Assembly: GCF_000003195.3 (NCBI RefSeq)
Contig: NC_012873.2
Span: 47,835,166 to 47,899,165, forward strand
DNA from: Sorghum bicolor
Lineage: Eukaryota; Streptophyta; Magnoliopsida; Poales; Poaceae
DNA: 64,000 nt
Direction: 5' to 3'
Each line of letters opens with the position of its first letter. The first letter of the stretch is position 1. The position numbers were made by a program, and so were the translations under genes. A model generated the notes under the pieces. That model was not told where the DNA came from and did no database searches. It saw nothing but the letters and a program-made list of their open reading frames with translations. Below, one piece after another: positions 11,890 to 23,855 of the stretch.

Positions 11890-12131
11890 GGCCTTGTTTA
11901 GTCCAAAAAATTTTGCAAAACAGGTACTGTAGCACTTTCGTTTGTATTTGACAAATATTATCCAATCATGTACTAACTAGGTTTAAAAGATTCGTCTCGT
12001 CAATTTCGACCAAACTGTGCAATTAGTTTTTATTTTTGTCTATATTTAATATTCTATGCATGCGTCTAAAGATTCGATGTGACGGAGAATGTGAAAAATT
12101 TTGCAAAATTTTCTGGGAAGTAAACAAGGCC
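11890..12131. mobile_element. GGCCTTG-type MITE, 242 bp
   Basis: Ends are GGCCTTGTTTAGTCC and AAGTAAACAAGGCC, with target duplication GAG on both sides. The interior contains CTGTAGCACTTTCGTTTG and GATTCGTCTCG, shared with the copies at 12190 and 13442, so the three form one family. Confidence 0.85.
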
Positions 12132-12189
12132 GAGATGGAAAACGAAGGGACCAATATCGTCGTGCGCCCGGCCCTAGACGGCCCAATAA

Positions 12190-12431
12190 GGCCTTGTTTA
12201 GATGCGAAATGTTTTTGGATTTTGATACTGTAGCACTTTCGTTTTTATTTGACAAACATTGTCCAATCATGAAGTAACTTGTCTTAAAAGATTCGTATCG
12301 CGATTTACAAGCAAACTGTGCAATTAGTTTTTATTTGCATCTATATTCAATATTCCATGTATGTGCCACAAGATTTGATGTGATAGGAAATCTTAAAAAG
12401 TTTTTAGTTTTTGGATAAACTAAACAAGACC
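12190..12431. mobile_element. GGCCTTG-type MITE, second copy, 242 bp
   Basis: It has the same family interior as the copy at 11890. Ends are GGCCTTGTTTAG and CTAAACAAGACC, with target duplication TAA (12187-12189 and 12432-12434), a typical PIF/Harbinger target. Confidence 0.85.
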
Positions 12432-12464
12432 TAAGACATCGACACAAGCTGATCAGAATCCAAA

Positions 12465-13418
12465 ACGAAAAATCCACTCAACTTTCGTACAAGTACATTT
12501 TTTTCCCTAGATTTTAAAATCAGGCAAAACGTCTCACTTGACTTTTAAAATCGTTTATCTTACCTCTTTGACCCTGTTATAAGCGGTTTTGAAGATAGTT
12601 TTGTTTTTTTTCTTTTTATTTATTTCAGCTGAATCTTTAAAAAAAATCTATAGTAAATCACAGAAAAATCATAAAATAAAAATTTAATTTTATTAGACTC
12701 CACATGAGTACATCTACATAGTGAAATATAATATGGTATGGTTTAGTATAAAATTTTTGCTATGGTTTAAAATCTATGTTTTTTAATTAAATGAAATAAT
12801 CTATAGCTGCAATTTCTATGGTTCAATAGTGAAATTTTTATGATGGTCTAATTATTGGATGTTTAAATTGTAGTAAAAATTTTATACTCATTAGGTCATA
12901 TATAACTTTGTTATAGATTTTATTTGTATTTATGCTTGTTAAATATAAATAAATCTATAACTAAGCTATATATGATCCAATGAGTATGAAATTTTTACTA
13001 CAGTTTAATCATATAAAAATTAGCCTGCCATAAAAATTTCATCATAATTGGACCATGAAACTCTAGCTATGAAATATTTAAATTAATTACAGAAAAAGCT
13101 TAGATCTAAAGTCACAACAAAAACTTTGTACTAAAGCATATCATATTATATATTTAATATGTAGATCTACTCATATGGAGTTCAATAAAATTGAATTTTT
13201 TTATTTTATAATTTTCTATTATTTACTATGATTTTTTAAAGTTTCAACCAAAATAAATAATAAAGAAAAAGACAAAATCACCTTCAAAACTGCTTATAAT
13301 AGCGGCAAGGGGATAAGATGAATGGTTTTAAGTGAGGTATTTTGCCTGATTTTTAAGTTTAGAGAGGAAAGATGAACTTTTGTGAAAGTTGAGTGAGTTA
13401 ATGTGATCTTTTTCCAAT
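12465..13418. repeat. Foldback element of about 950 bp
   Basis: The left arm (CCACTCAACTTTCG, AATCAGGCAAAACGTCTCACTT, AAGCGGTTTTGAAG) returns as its reverse complement on the right arm, and the similarity runs nearly to the middle around 12945. Almost the whole unit is one imperfect inverted repeat. No coding frame and no certain target duplication were found. It may be a long-TIR MITE. Confidence 0.75.
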
Positions 13419-13441
13419 GCAAAACATGGTGTTTTGATCAT

Positions 13442-13677
13442 GGCCGTGTTTAGTTTCTGAAAGGAAAAATTTTGCGACTGTAGCAATTTCGTTTGTTTGT
13501 GGTAATTATTGTCTAGGACTAACTAGGCTTAAAAGATTCGTCTCGTAAATTTCGGTCAAACTGTGTAATTATTTTTTATTTTCGTCTATATTTAATATTC
13601 CATGCATGTGCCTAAAGATTCGATGTGATGAAGAATCTTGAAAAACTTTAGGTTTTAAGATAAAAATAAACAAGGCC
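13442..13677. mobile_element. GGCCTTG-type MITE, third copy of the family
   Basis: It starts GGCCGTGTTTAG and ends AAATAAACAAGGCC, with the family interior GATTCGTCTCGTAAATTTCG. Flanks (CAT and AAC) do not show a clear duplication, so this is probably the oldest copy or one end was altered. Confidence 0.75.
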
Positions 13678-15158
13678 AACACTGATATTAAACAATAATT
13701 GTCAAATAAAAATAAAAGTAGTACAGTACTCAAAACCAAAACAAGTCATTACTAAAGAAGGCCGACCAGCATGTTAGTCTGCCGGTCCATGTCGATTAGA
13801 GACCGTGGTCATATCCTACCACTTGTTAATCTAAAACATAATATTTTCTTCATCCCAAAATAACTATTATTCTTACTTCCTGAGAAATAATTTTGATTAA
13901 ATATATATTAAAAAATATTAATATTTATGTTACATAATTAGTATTATTAGAAAGATCTTTAAATTTAGTTTTTTAACAAATTTATTTAAAAATACAAATA
14001 TTACATGTTTCTATAAATCGAGTCAAACTTAGGATGCCGAAACCGAAAATGACACTTAATTTGGGAAGAGTATGCAATATATGTGATGACTAGTGGCGAA
14101 GCTAGAGCAAATTCGAAGGGAGTAAATATATAGATTTGAATTATAATCATGGTAGAATTTTAACCCTATTCATTGATATTTAAAATTTTAGTGGGTGCAT
14201 CCACATCCACCATCTTATACGTGGCTTCACCACCGGTGATGATGTGATATGTCACTTGATAACAACAAGCTTCTTAAGGGCACTCCCAATGCTAAAAATT
14301 ACATGTAGTTTCTATACCTATTAATTTTTATAGACACTATATATAGAAACTATGGTCCTAATGGATAGTTTCTATACAATATTTTTTATTCAATCACATT
14401 CATTTTCTCTTTATTCTCAACCAATAATATCACTTCATGTATTGGATTTCGTGTAGACATGGTTTCTAATTTAGACCCAGTTTCTATGATTTTTGCTCTC
14501 TCTCTTCAATAACTACCTTGCCACATCAGCAAAATGCTTAGGTGGTACTATAATTAATGTATATAGAAACCATGATAGTTTCATTATAAGTGTCCTAACT
14601 GCACCATTGACACAAAATGATTTGAGAAAATCTCTATGGCCTCATACCATCCAGTCCTTGGGAACAGAGGCTCGCTCTGATCATTGTGACTTTGAGTGGT
14701 GTTTGGAAGATATGCTGGGACCGGACGGGATGAGCTCATTTTTTTTCTTTTTTAGGAAGGATCTATTCATGCACAGACACACATCTACAAAACACACGCA
14801 CACCACACGTGCACTACTAGACCTATAACTACACACAAATAACAATTTCGTCCTTCTTAAGATCACCGAGACCATCATGGCATCATAGACGACGGACACA
14901 TCGTATTCCCATTGTGGCTCCACGCGATAGAGAGGCTACGGACATAAAGTGGGGAAAACCCCGGTGGGATATTATGCTCGAGTGGAGCTCAAACTTGTGA
15001 CCGGTGGTCTCCATAGCTGGAGAGCTCATCAGCCGAGCTACGCCTCATTCCCATGTTTTCTGACATTTGATTTAGTTGACATATCCCACCTGAGGGATAT
15101 TACTAGATTATTTCCTATAATCGGAGGTGATCTCGTCATAAAAATTACGTAGACAGGC
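13678..15158. other. Intergenic stretch between RAD50 side and element A
   Basis: No gene was recognised. Around 13838-14075 the sequence looks like a worn Stowaway element (TTCATCCCAAAATAACTATT at one side, TTTGGGAAGAGTA at the other). Around 14279-14599 the repeated TAGTTTCTATAC and its inverse, opened by GGGCACTCCCAATG, suggest another MITE remnant. Open frames near 14493-15152 have no domain. Confidence 0.5.
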
Positions 15159-16688
15159 TGTTGACACTTGTTAACTTATAAAATTTATTAGCATTTATTT
15201 CTCCATCAGAAATGAATATCTACTAGAATAAGGTTATCACTGACAATTTCCATGAGTTTTGTATATTCTGTGTTTTCCAGGGATTATTCCAGAAAGTGTT
15301 GAAAAGAGGGATTTAAGTGCTAATTGGTTACGAAACTTAGCCGCGATGAAAGGATGACACCGGAGGATTCAGAAACACTCTAGAAGACACCCGACGCGAG
15401 GGAGGAACCAGCCGCCACCAGGTGGGGCCGGCTGGCCCCACCCTAGCGTCGGCCGGCCCCCTAGGGTTAGGGTTAGCTCTCCCCTTCCGGAAGCTTCCTC
15501 CTGCCTCTGAGGAGCCATCTCGACCGCTTGTTAAGCCGGTTTGATCCAACGGCGCGCGTTCACCCCACCAGGCTTTAAATAGAAGGCAAGACCCCCCCTA
15601 GAGGAGGCCAGATTAAGAGATGAAGAGTTAGAGCATTAGATAGAAATCCACTAGATCTAGGCTAACAATCAAGATAGAGATTAGAGAGAGATAGAGTAGA
15701 GGATTAGAGATTCGGGGGAGTCCCGGCCTGTCGGAGCTTTCTCAGGAGTTGTATTCTTCGGGATTCGGCTCGCCCAGAACTGCGTTCTGAGGTACTTTTG
15801 TATTTACCCTTGTGATTCAAGTAAGCAACTTGTTTGTATTCGTTCTTTGGTTTACAACTCATATTATGGGCCTGTTTGGCATGGCTCCAAAGCTAAACTC
15901 CAGGTTGGAGCTGGATGGAGCTAGCCAAACACCCCAACTCTAAAAAATGTTAGAGCAACCCAACTCCATGGAGTTTATGGAGCTCTAGTGCAATTTTTTG
16001 GAGCACCTCTTTTCCTACTCCAGAACTCTCCAAAATAGACCTGGACATGGAGTTTCAATGAAATTACCCGCAATTGCCACCGATTACACACTGAACCATT
16101 ATTTTCTATTCCCCCATCCGTCCCCAGTCTGTTCACCGTGAACCCCTGCGAGGCCGAGGCCGCGACTCCCCGTATCCCCCACCCGACGCGCGACTCCGCC
16201 CCCTGCGAGCCGCGACGCAGGAGCAGTAGCAGGCACCGTTCTCCCCTGCCGGCGGCCGCCGACCCCTCCCAAGGCGAGACCACCTCGCCGGGCGGCCTTG
16301 CCCCCACTTCTCCCTCTCACTACTGGCCACCATCGCCCAGCCCTACCCTGAAGAAGAAGGAGAAGAAGGGCGCCCCAAGATCTGCATCCCCCAACCCTAG
16401 CCCTAGAGGAGTGCTTCCTCAACGACGGCCGGCGCCCCAAGCTCTGCTCCGGCGAAGTGAAGGCCCCTCCAGCAAGCTCCCCGAACTGTGCAAGGTATTC
16501 CATCCCCATCTCTATGGTGTGATTTGTGAAATGCAGTGATTTGGTGATTTGGTACACATGCTCTGTACTAGTGTAATTATGGGGATGAATTGGTATAAAT
16601 GCTATGTGATTTGGTGATTTGGTACACATAGTTTCATACTCATGTTAGTGATTTGTGCATGTTCTGAATTTTTTATGAGTTGGTATAG

Positions 16689-17632
16689 ATGCCCGAAATT
16701 GACTGGAACGTAGAGAACACACGAATCCTTTGTGGTTTGATGGCCGAGCAAGTTGAGAAAGGAAACCGGCCAAATACATTCTTGAACTCAGTTGGTTATG
16801 CTGCGGTTGAGAAAGGATTCAAAGATCGGACAGGTATTGAATTGAACAAGGGCCAAATAAAGAACAAGTGGGACAAATTGAAGGAAGATTTCAAGGCATG
16901 GAAAAAGCTAACGATGAGGCAAACAGGAATCGGTTGGAAAAACGGCACTATTGATATGGACGACGAATGGTGGAAGAAAGCTAGAGCTGTAAGTGTTTGT
17001 ATATTTTCAGGAATCGGTTGAAATAGTTGTTGTTATTATTTGTCCTAATATGTGTTGTATATTTTCAGGATATTCCAGGCTGCGGGAAGTTTAGGAAGCA
17101 GTCACTTCAAAATGAAGATGAGTTAACAATATGCTATCAAGGAATCGTTAATATTGGTGCTGACCATTGGACCCCTTGTAGCAACAATTCTACAATGGCT
17201 GCAGCACCTACTGGCACACAAGATGAAGAAGTTGCTGCACAAACTGAGGATGTTGACGCACTAGGTGGGACACAAGACGATGATGACATTGAGGTTACCC
17301 CTTCCCCTAGTAGTGGCAAGAGATCGGCAAGGCCTGTCCAGGGTACAGGCAAGAAGGCTAAGTCATGCAATGCAGTCCTCATTCAACAAGCAGCCACTAG
17401 TATGGCTAGTTCAGCCCATGCATATGCTGCCAAGAAAGATGGAAAATTCACTATTGATGAAGTGATGAAGGCAGTTATTGCTTGTGGTGCTGCGTATGGA
17501 ACCGATGAACACTACATTGCCACTAAATTGTTTATCAAGAAGGAGCAAAGGGAGATGTTCATGACCTTTCCTACTGATGAAATTAAGTTAAATTGGCTTC
17601 GTAGAAGTTATGATGATAGGCATGCACAGTAG
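16689..17632 (+). CDS. Harbinger ORF1: Myb/SANT-like DNA-binding protein
   Basis: Exons 16689-16988 and 17069-17632 join in phase (GTAAGT donor, TTTTCAG acceptor) to give 287 residues. The first 100 residues form a Myb/SANT-like domain of the plant transposon type: tryptophan-rich helices with DWNVENTRILCGLMAEQ, the motif IKNKWDKLKEDFKAWKKL, and GIGWKNGTIDMDDEWW. A low-complexity acidic stretch (DEEVAAQTEDVDALGGTQDD) follows, then a basic stretch. In PIF/Harbinger elements this protein binds the ends and works with the transposase. It lies just upstream of the transposase gene in the same direction, as usual for the superfamily. No stop or frameshift was found. Confidence 0.88.
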
Positions 17633-17672
17633 GAGTGTTTCCATCGGCTTGTCTGTTGTATCCTTTTGCTAT

Positions 17673-17897
17673 CTTGGTTTGTTTGAAGACTTGTAATAAA
17701 CTCAGATTGACATTTGTATAATTGCTATCTTGCTATCTTGGTTTCTTTGAAGACTTGTAATAAAATCAGATTGGTTTTTTAAATATCCTTTGCTGCAGCA
17801 TCTTGCTTTATTTATGAATTCAGATTGTATAATTCTCCTTTGCCACCTTGATTTGTTTGAAGACTTGTAATAAACTCAGATTGACATTTGTATATTT
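17673..17897 (+). repeat. Three direct repeats between the two Harbinger genes
   Basis: A segment containing GTTTGAAGACTTGTAATAAA followed by CTCAGATTGACATTTGTAT occurs at about 17680, 17745 and 17855, the middle copy slightly diverged. Each copy carries AATAAA, so the ORF1 transcript has three possible polyadenylation signals, and the last copy abuts the ORF2 leader. Confidence 0.8.
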
Positions 17898-17914
17898 TGC
17901 TGTATGTTTCAGAG

Positions 17915-19214
17915 ATGTCTTCCAGTGAAAGTGATGACAGTAGTGATGATGAACACTTTTTTTCTTTCATTCAAACTGGTGGAAAACTTGTACAAGCTTA
18001 TGTGAGCATTTATATGGATAAGGCACCACCAAGGACCTCACAGCTGAGTGGAATGGGATGGGTAACTGAGACCCTAGACACTCCAGGTGAATGCCACACA
18101 ATGCTTCGGTTGAACAAGTATATATTTTTGGATCTTCATGATAAGTTGGTGGGTAGTTATGGTTTGAAACCATCCAAATTCATGAATACCTATGAAATGC
18201 TTGCAATATTTCTATTCATATGTGGTGGCTGTGAGTCAAATAGAAGAGGGCAAAATAGGTTGAAGCATTCTGGTGAAACCATTAGTAGGAAATTTCATGA
18301 AGTTCTAAATTCTGTGGTTGCAATGGCTAAAGATTATTTGAGACCAGCTGATCCTAATTTTCGGATAGTTCACAAAAGAATTAGAAAGGACAAAAGAGCA
18401 TATCCACATTTTAAGGATTGCATAGGAGCACTAGATGGAACTCATATTCGAGTGTCTCTTTCACCTGAGGAACAAATCAGATTCATTGGCAAGACCGGAA
18501 TTCCTACTCAAAATGTACTTGCCATTTGTGATTTTGATATGCGTTTCACATATGTGGTTGCGGGCCAACCGGGAGCTTTGCATGACACTAGTGTACTGTA
18601 CCATGCAATGGAAGTGGATGCGCAAGTCTTCCCGCATCCTCCAGAAGGTAAAAAAATAACAAATACTAGTGTACTGTACCATGCAATGGAAGTTAATTTG
18701 TAACTTGAGTTTTGATGCTAATTTTTTTATATATGTAGGCAAGTACTATGTTGTGGATGCGGGCTATCCTAATCGTCCCGGTTACCTATCTCCATACAAG
18801 GGTGAAAGATATCATCTACCCGAGTGGCATCGAGGTATGGAACCTAATACTCCAAAAGAAAAGTTCAACCGGATTCATTCATCTGTTCGTAATGTTATTG
18901 AACGTTCATTTGGACTACTAAAGATGAAGTGGCAAATTCTTTATAAAATGCCTTCCTTTTCTATGCTCACACAAAAGAAGGTTGTAGCTGCTACCATGGT
19001 TATTCACAATTTCATACGTGAGCATGCTAGTGGGGATGTGGACTTTGCTAAATTCGATCGAGATCCGAACTTTGTGCCAACTATCCCAGAAAGGTACAAC
19101 AAGTATGCTGTGTCTCGCCATGCCTCTGATACATCTACTTCGGAATCAAGCTTTGTGACTATGGACGCATTTCGTGATAGTTTGGCTACATCCGTTGCAG
19201 TAGCATGGAATTAA
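17915..19214 (+). CDS. Harbinger ORF2: DDE transposase (DDE_Tnp_4 type)
   Basis: Exons 17915-18647 and 18739-19214 give 402 residues. Catalytic residues are all visible: D174 in GALDGTHI, D251 in YVVDAGYPN and E299 in NVIERSFG, with 47 residues between the last two, the DD47E spacing of PIF/Harbinger. An N-terminal helix-rich part (RQNRLKHSGETIS-type region, TISRKFHEVLN) resembles the HTH of the family. The start chosen is the ATG of MSSSESDD, because upstream in-frame codons overlap an AT-rich spacer. The intron carries a copy of preceding exon sequence (see repeat at 18587-18692). No disabling change was found, so the protein may be functional. Confidence 0.9.
18587..18692 (+). repeat. Exon segment duplicated into the transposase intron
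   Basis: ACTAGTGTACTGTACCATGC with following AATGGAAGT appears in the exon at about 18588 and again in the intron at about 18664, 75 bases later. The second copy lies after the GT donor and in frame, so reading through the intron would repeat TSVLYHAMEV before a stop. Confidence 0.85.
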
Positions 19215-19964
19215 TGTAATCATGTTCTCATTCTATGGACTTGTATCTCGGATTATTTGATTGTACTTGTATGGCGGATTATTTGCTTTGATGGATATTC
19301 GGATTACCTAGGAATTATTATTTCAAATTACCTTGTAATATGTTGGTATTTTATTTTAATTTACAAGCTTATTTTCCTGCATCAATAAAAACACTCATGT
19401 CAACCAAGGGTAAAGTGGGCAATCCACACTGATAGAACACATTTCTAGAGCTAAGAGTACCATTCTAGCCAAACACCCCTAATAGACAGCTCCAACTCCA
19501 CTCAGAGCCAGCTCCATGTGGATTTCTGGAGTGGAGCTACTTTGTCTGGAGTTGGAGCCATGCCAAACAGGCCCTATATTGAGTACTACGATTTGGGCAG
19601 CTCCTAGGTCGGAGTAGTGATTCGTAGCGTAGACGTGGTGTCTGGGCTATGGTTGCTTATGAATGTCCTCTGATTCTTTCCCTATTTGGGTTACTTGCCC
19701 GATAAGACGATACTATACAAAGTTTACCGGTTATTGGAACCATAGTACATTAGTATTTCCTCATCATCAATAGTTTCTAGATTGTTTGTGCCCCCTTAGA
19801 TTAAGAAATTATAGGCTAAGTCATAAATCACCTAATGTTCTAGGTTCGATATTAAAACTGGGTTAATCTTGGTGAAGTGTTGACCAGTATATATCTGTGC
19901 GTTTGTGGATAATCTGATTATAATCATTATTAGGATGCAGTTAATTTATACCAACAAGCATTTC

Positions 19965-19982
19965 TGGTGCCGTTGCCAAGAA
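19965..19982 (+). other. Element A primer binding site (tRNA-Asp type, degenerate)
   Basis: TGGTGCCGTTGCCAAGAA lies eight bases after the LTR. It matches TGGCGCCGTTGCCGGGGA, the complement of a plant tRNA-Asp 3' end, at most positions. Confidence 0.8.
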
Positions 19983-20075
19983 ACGGTTTGCTGATTTTTG
20001 ACATAGTCTATCTTAGTCTATAGTTATCCTTTAATATATATATATATATATATATATCTCAACTTTTATATCAAT

Positions 20076-20901
20076 ATGGAGCACCATCGGGATCGTACCT
20101 CCAGCCAAAGAAATCTTCTAAACCTACATCATCTGGCTATGAGCTACTCCCGGGACTAATCAAATTAGTTCAAGAACATATTTTTTCTGGTAATTGTAGC
20201 GAAAATCTCTATACCCACTTAGCTGATTTTGAGCAAACATGTTCATGTCTAAAGATTAAAGGCATTGCTGATGAAACTCTAAGATGGAAACTTTTTTCAT
20301 TTTTATTAATGGGACGAGCTAAGAAATGGTATAATTGCCATGTTAGGAATAGTCAAAGAGACTGGGATATATTACGAAAAGAGTTTGCATTAAATTTTTC
20401 CCAGTAGAAAAGGTCGCTAAGCTTCGGTTTGAAATTATAGGATTGAAACAATTAGACAAGGAATCGCTAGGCAAGGCTTGGGATTGTTTTGATAGTTTTG
20501 TAAATTTTGGATCTAATCTTACTTTACGAGAACTCATGCTTTTACAACATTTCTTTTTAGGCCTTAATGATAAAAATCAAGAATACCTTAATTTAGCCTT
20601 GGGAGGAGCATTTATGCATATTACTGTTGATCATGCTAAAACTATTCTTACTAATATTTTAAATGATCTACCCGAAAAAAAAGAAGAGTTGTTAGAAGAA
20701 GAATCTCAGATAGCTGAAAATAAATCTTTACCTGATTCATCTCAATCTATAGTTGAATTAGCTAATGAGACGGAGATAACTCCAAATTCTGAATGGTTGT
20801 TTGAAATTGAGGATGATTTCTTTGATGATTTTGTTAATGCTACATTTTATCATAAGATTATTCAACCCAAAGAATCTAGGGATTTTAATCCTAATTTTTG
20901 A
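20076..20901 (+). pseudogene. Element A gag, broken
   Basis: Gag forms the particle of the retrotransposon. Similarity to the D gag is clear (YTHLADFEQTCSC, MGRAKKWYNCHV, HFFLGLNDKNQEYLNLALGG), but the reading frame changes near 20120 and again near 20400, where a stop follows NFSQ. The second half is open from about 20443 to 20901 and ends in an acidic tail. Confidence 0.82.
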
Positions 20902-21861
20902 CATCCTCATGATTTAAAATTTCTTAGAGAAGTCATAAGGGAATTAATCTTTATTTTGGGTGATGATTGGTTAATAGAATCCGAGAAATCCCCAGAAGTA
21001 ATTCGCCTTAATTCACCTGGGTTATTATAAAGTTGCAAGTAGATTCACATCTTTTTGAAGCTTTATATAATCCGGTTGTAGGAGTCAACATTATGTCATA
21101 TACCTTTGCTAAAGAATTCTTGAAAGGCATACTATTAATTTCTATAAATAAATTATTAAAAAGTTGTTCAGGACATATTATTCCTAGCTTAGGAGTTTTG
21201 AGTGCACTTCCTATTGTTATCAATGATTTCCGCATTTTGTTAAATTTTTATATATTTGATGTGTGGGATTTTAATGTAATGATTGGAGTACCTATAATAA
21301 AACTTCTTTAAGAAGGTCGTAATGGTAAATTATACATTAAATTTGGGAAAGGATTTAGTTTTTCAATGCCTATAACTAATATAGTAAAGGTTAAAGCGGA
21401 ACCCCTTCCTAAATTAGATCCAATAGAAGAGGTTAAGCCATCTGAATTCAATAATTTTAGTCAACCTGATTTAGAAGATGATACCCAGTTCTTCATCGAA
21501 GAAGAGAAAGAGAATCTTACTGATCCCGAACCTCTTGATGAATTACTAGAGCCACTTAACCTTCCTATTAAACTTAAACCACTACCTTCTGGACTTAAAT
21601 ATGTTGTTCTAAATAATGATAAAAATATCTTGTAATTATAAGTGATAAACTCTTAGCTAAGGAAACTTATAAACTAATAACTATTTTAGAGAAACACTGT
21701 GCTGCTTTTGGTTGTTCACTCCAAGACCTAAAAGGGATTAGCCCTATTCTCTGCACTCATCGCATACCAACCAATCTAGAAATTACACCTTCAAGAGAGT
21801 CTCAGCGTAGACTCCAGAATGCGATGAGAGACACAGTAAAGAAAGAGGTCTTAAAGCTTTT
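20902..21861 (+). pseudogene. Element A protease region and start of pol, broken
   Basis: A degenerate retropepsin-like domain is visible at 21033-21311 (ALYNPVVGVNIMS ... VMIGVPIIKLL). The place of the catalytic D-T/S-G is taken by NPVVG. An acidic linker follows (21366-21635), then, after a frameshift near 21633, the lead-in to RT (ILCTHRIPTNLEITPSRE). Solo LTR G1 interrupts at 21862. Confidence 0.75.
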
Positions 21862-23850
21862 TGAAAGGTCCTAATATGGTTAGAGGGGGTGAATAGCCTA
21901 TTGAAAAATTCTACAAACTTACTAGAGCAAGAGGTTAGTAAATAACAAAGTAAAGTTTTTTGCTGTAGCTCTAAAGGGGTGTTTGCAAGCCACCTATCCA
22001 ATAATTCTAGTTGATATGATCACTAGGCACACAAGAGCTATGTCACTACAAGCTACACTAGTGAACTAGGCTACACAAGGCAAGACTAGCAACTAAACTA
22101 GTTACACTACTTTACGGTAAGTAAATGGAGAGGAAGAGATATTTATACCACCGTGTAGAAGATGAACCAATCACAATAATGTAAAGTCCAATCACCGGGA
22201 GAAATCCAAGGAACAATCACAATGGAGACACACAATTTTCTCCCGAGGTTCACGTGCTTGCTGGCATGCTACGTCCCCGTTGTGTCGACCAACACTTGGT
22301 GGTTCGGCAGCTAAGAGGTGTAGCACGAACCTCGTCCTCACTAGGACACCGCAAGAATGTACCCACAAGTAAGATAGCTCAATGACACGAGCAATCCACT
22401 AATATTTCCTTTGGCTCTCCGCCGAGGTAGGCACAAACCCCTCACAATCACCGCGAGATGGCCACAAACAATCACCAACTCGTGCCAAAGCTCCTCCGCT
22501 GCTCCAAGTCGTTTAGGTGGCGGCAACCACCAAGAGTAATAAGAAAACCGCAGCCAAAACGATACCCAAGTGCCACTAGATGCAATCACTAAAGCAAATG
22601 CACTTGGAATCACTCACAATCTCACAAAGATGTTTAGACTATGAAGGAGATGAGTGGGAGGTGTTTGTTTAGGCTCACAAGGATGTCAAGTATGCTAGAA
22701 TACCAAGGGAGTGAGCACTAAGCCGGCCAACAACTATTTATAAGCCTCTCAAACAAATAGAGCCGTTGGCTCTTTGATTGGGCTGGAATCGGGGCCACCG
22801 GACGCTCAACCTGTGCGTCTGGTGCTTGGAACAGAGCCACGTGTCCACTACTTGAACCATGCGCGTCGATCTCTAACGGTCAAAACTGAATCACCTGACG
22901 CGCTCAAGTTGGCACCGGACGCGTCTGGTGTACACCGGTCACGTGCGCAGAGAGGTCTGCAAACACACGACCTCACTGGACTCAGAGCACCGGACGCGTC
23001 CAGTGTTCACCGAACTCATGCGCAGAGAGGGTTGCAAACCGCCTGCACACCGGACTCGCACCACCGGACGCACCCTGAACATTCGGTGCTCTTAGTCAGA
23101 AATCCCCTGCTAAAGACAGGCCACACCGGACGCATGAACAGGAAACACCCTGCGTTCGGTGCTCAACCCTAACAGGGCCAAGCACTGACAACACACCGGA
23201 TCCTAAGGGCCAGCGTCCGGTGCCTCTGCGCACTGCGTCCGGTGCTCCCGCAACTTTCCCAAAATTTCCACCGGTGCAATAGAAAATATGCATCCCATTT
23301 TCTCAAAAGCGCTGAATCCTGCCTCGCAAGCTCGGCAGGAGGGAGAGAGGAACCCAAACCCCTCTCTACCCTTAAACCTCCACCTCCTTCTCAAAGTGTG
23401 CTAACACCACCAAGTGTATACCAACAAGTGCACGTGTGTTAGCATTTTCACAATCATTTTCTTTGAAGGAGTTAAGTTATCTCACTAGGTTCTAAATGCA
23501 TGCACATGAACAATGATACCTAGTGGCACTTGATAACCGCTTAGCCAAAGAATTCCCCTCTTTATAGTACGACTATCTATCCTAAATGTGATCACACCTT
23601 TTATGGTATCTTGATCACCAAAACCAAAACCCTAAGCAATACCTTTGCCTTGATCTCCATAAGGTTTTGTTTTTCTCTTTCTTCTTTTCCAAGTTGAGCA
23701 CTTGATCATCTTGTGGTCATCACCATCATCACCATGATCATCACTTGCTCCATCACTTGGCATGTACCAACCTCATTAAGTCTACACACATTAGAATAGA
23801 GGCTAGTACTAGGGTTTCATCAATTATCCAAAACCAAACTAGGGCTTTCA
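21862..23850 (-). mobile_element. Solo LTR G1
   Basis: Bounded by TGAAAGG and CTTTCA with target duplication CTTTT (21857-21861 and 23851-23855). It shares the GAGGGGGTGAATAG terminal motif and the CCGGACGC motif cluster with G2 and G3. A TATA box on the minus strand (22735-22743) sets its orientation. It has no internal domain and no coding gene, so it is read as a solo LTR, about 1.99 kb. The superfamily is uncertain; SIRE/Maximus-like Copia is a guess. Confidence 0.82.
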
Positions 23851-23855
23851 CTTTT

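Larger units (their letters stand above)
15868..19574 (+). mobile_element. PIF/Harbinger DNA transposon, apparently complete
   Basis: This 3,707-bp element has 22-bp inverted ends starting GGGCCTGTTTGGCATGG and a 3-bp target duplication TAT on both sides. It carries the two genes expected of the superfamily, a Myb/SANT-like protein and a DD47E transposase, both open after removal of one intron each. It sits in the LTR of element A and is therefore younger than A. The GC-rich leader (about 16127-16493) probably holds the promoter or a non-coding first exon. Confidence 0.9.
15159..19956 (+). repeat. Element A 5' LTR, split by a Harbinger transposon
   Basis: The LTR opens TGTTGACACTTG and closes TTTATACCAACA. 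Without the transposon it is about 1.09 kb (15159-15867 plus 19578-19956). It is related to the LTRs of element B, sharing GACAATTTCCA-GAGTTTTGTAT near the 5' end and GCAGTTAATTTATACCAACA at the 3' end. Confidence 0.82.

Noticed and set aside
16138..16539. Open frame in the GC-rich leader of the Harbinger
   Set aside because: Proline/serine/arginine-rich product without a domain; better explained as leader or non-coding exon.
22774..23172. 132-residue open frame in G1
   Set aside because: Made of the CCGG motif cluster; not conserved as protein among G copies.
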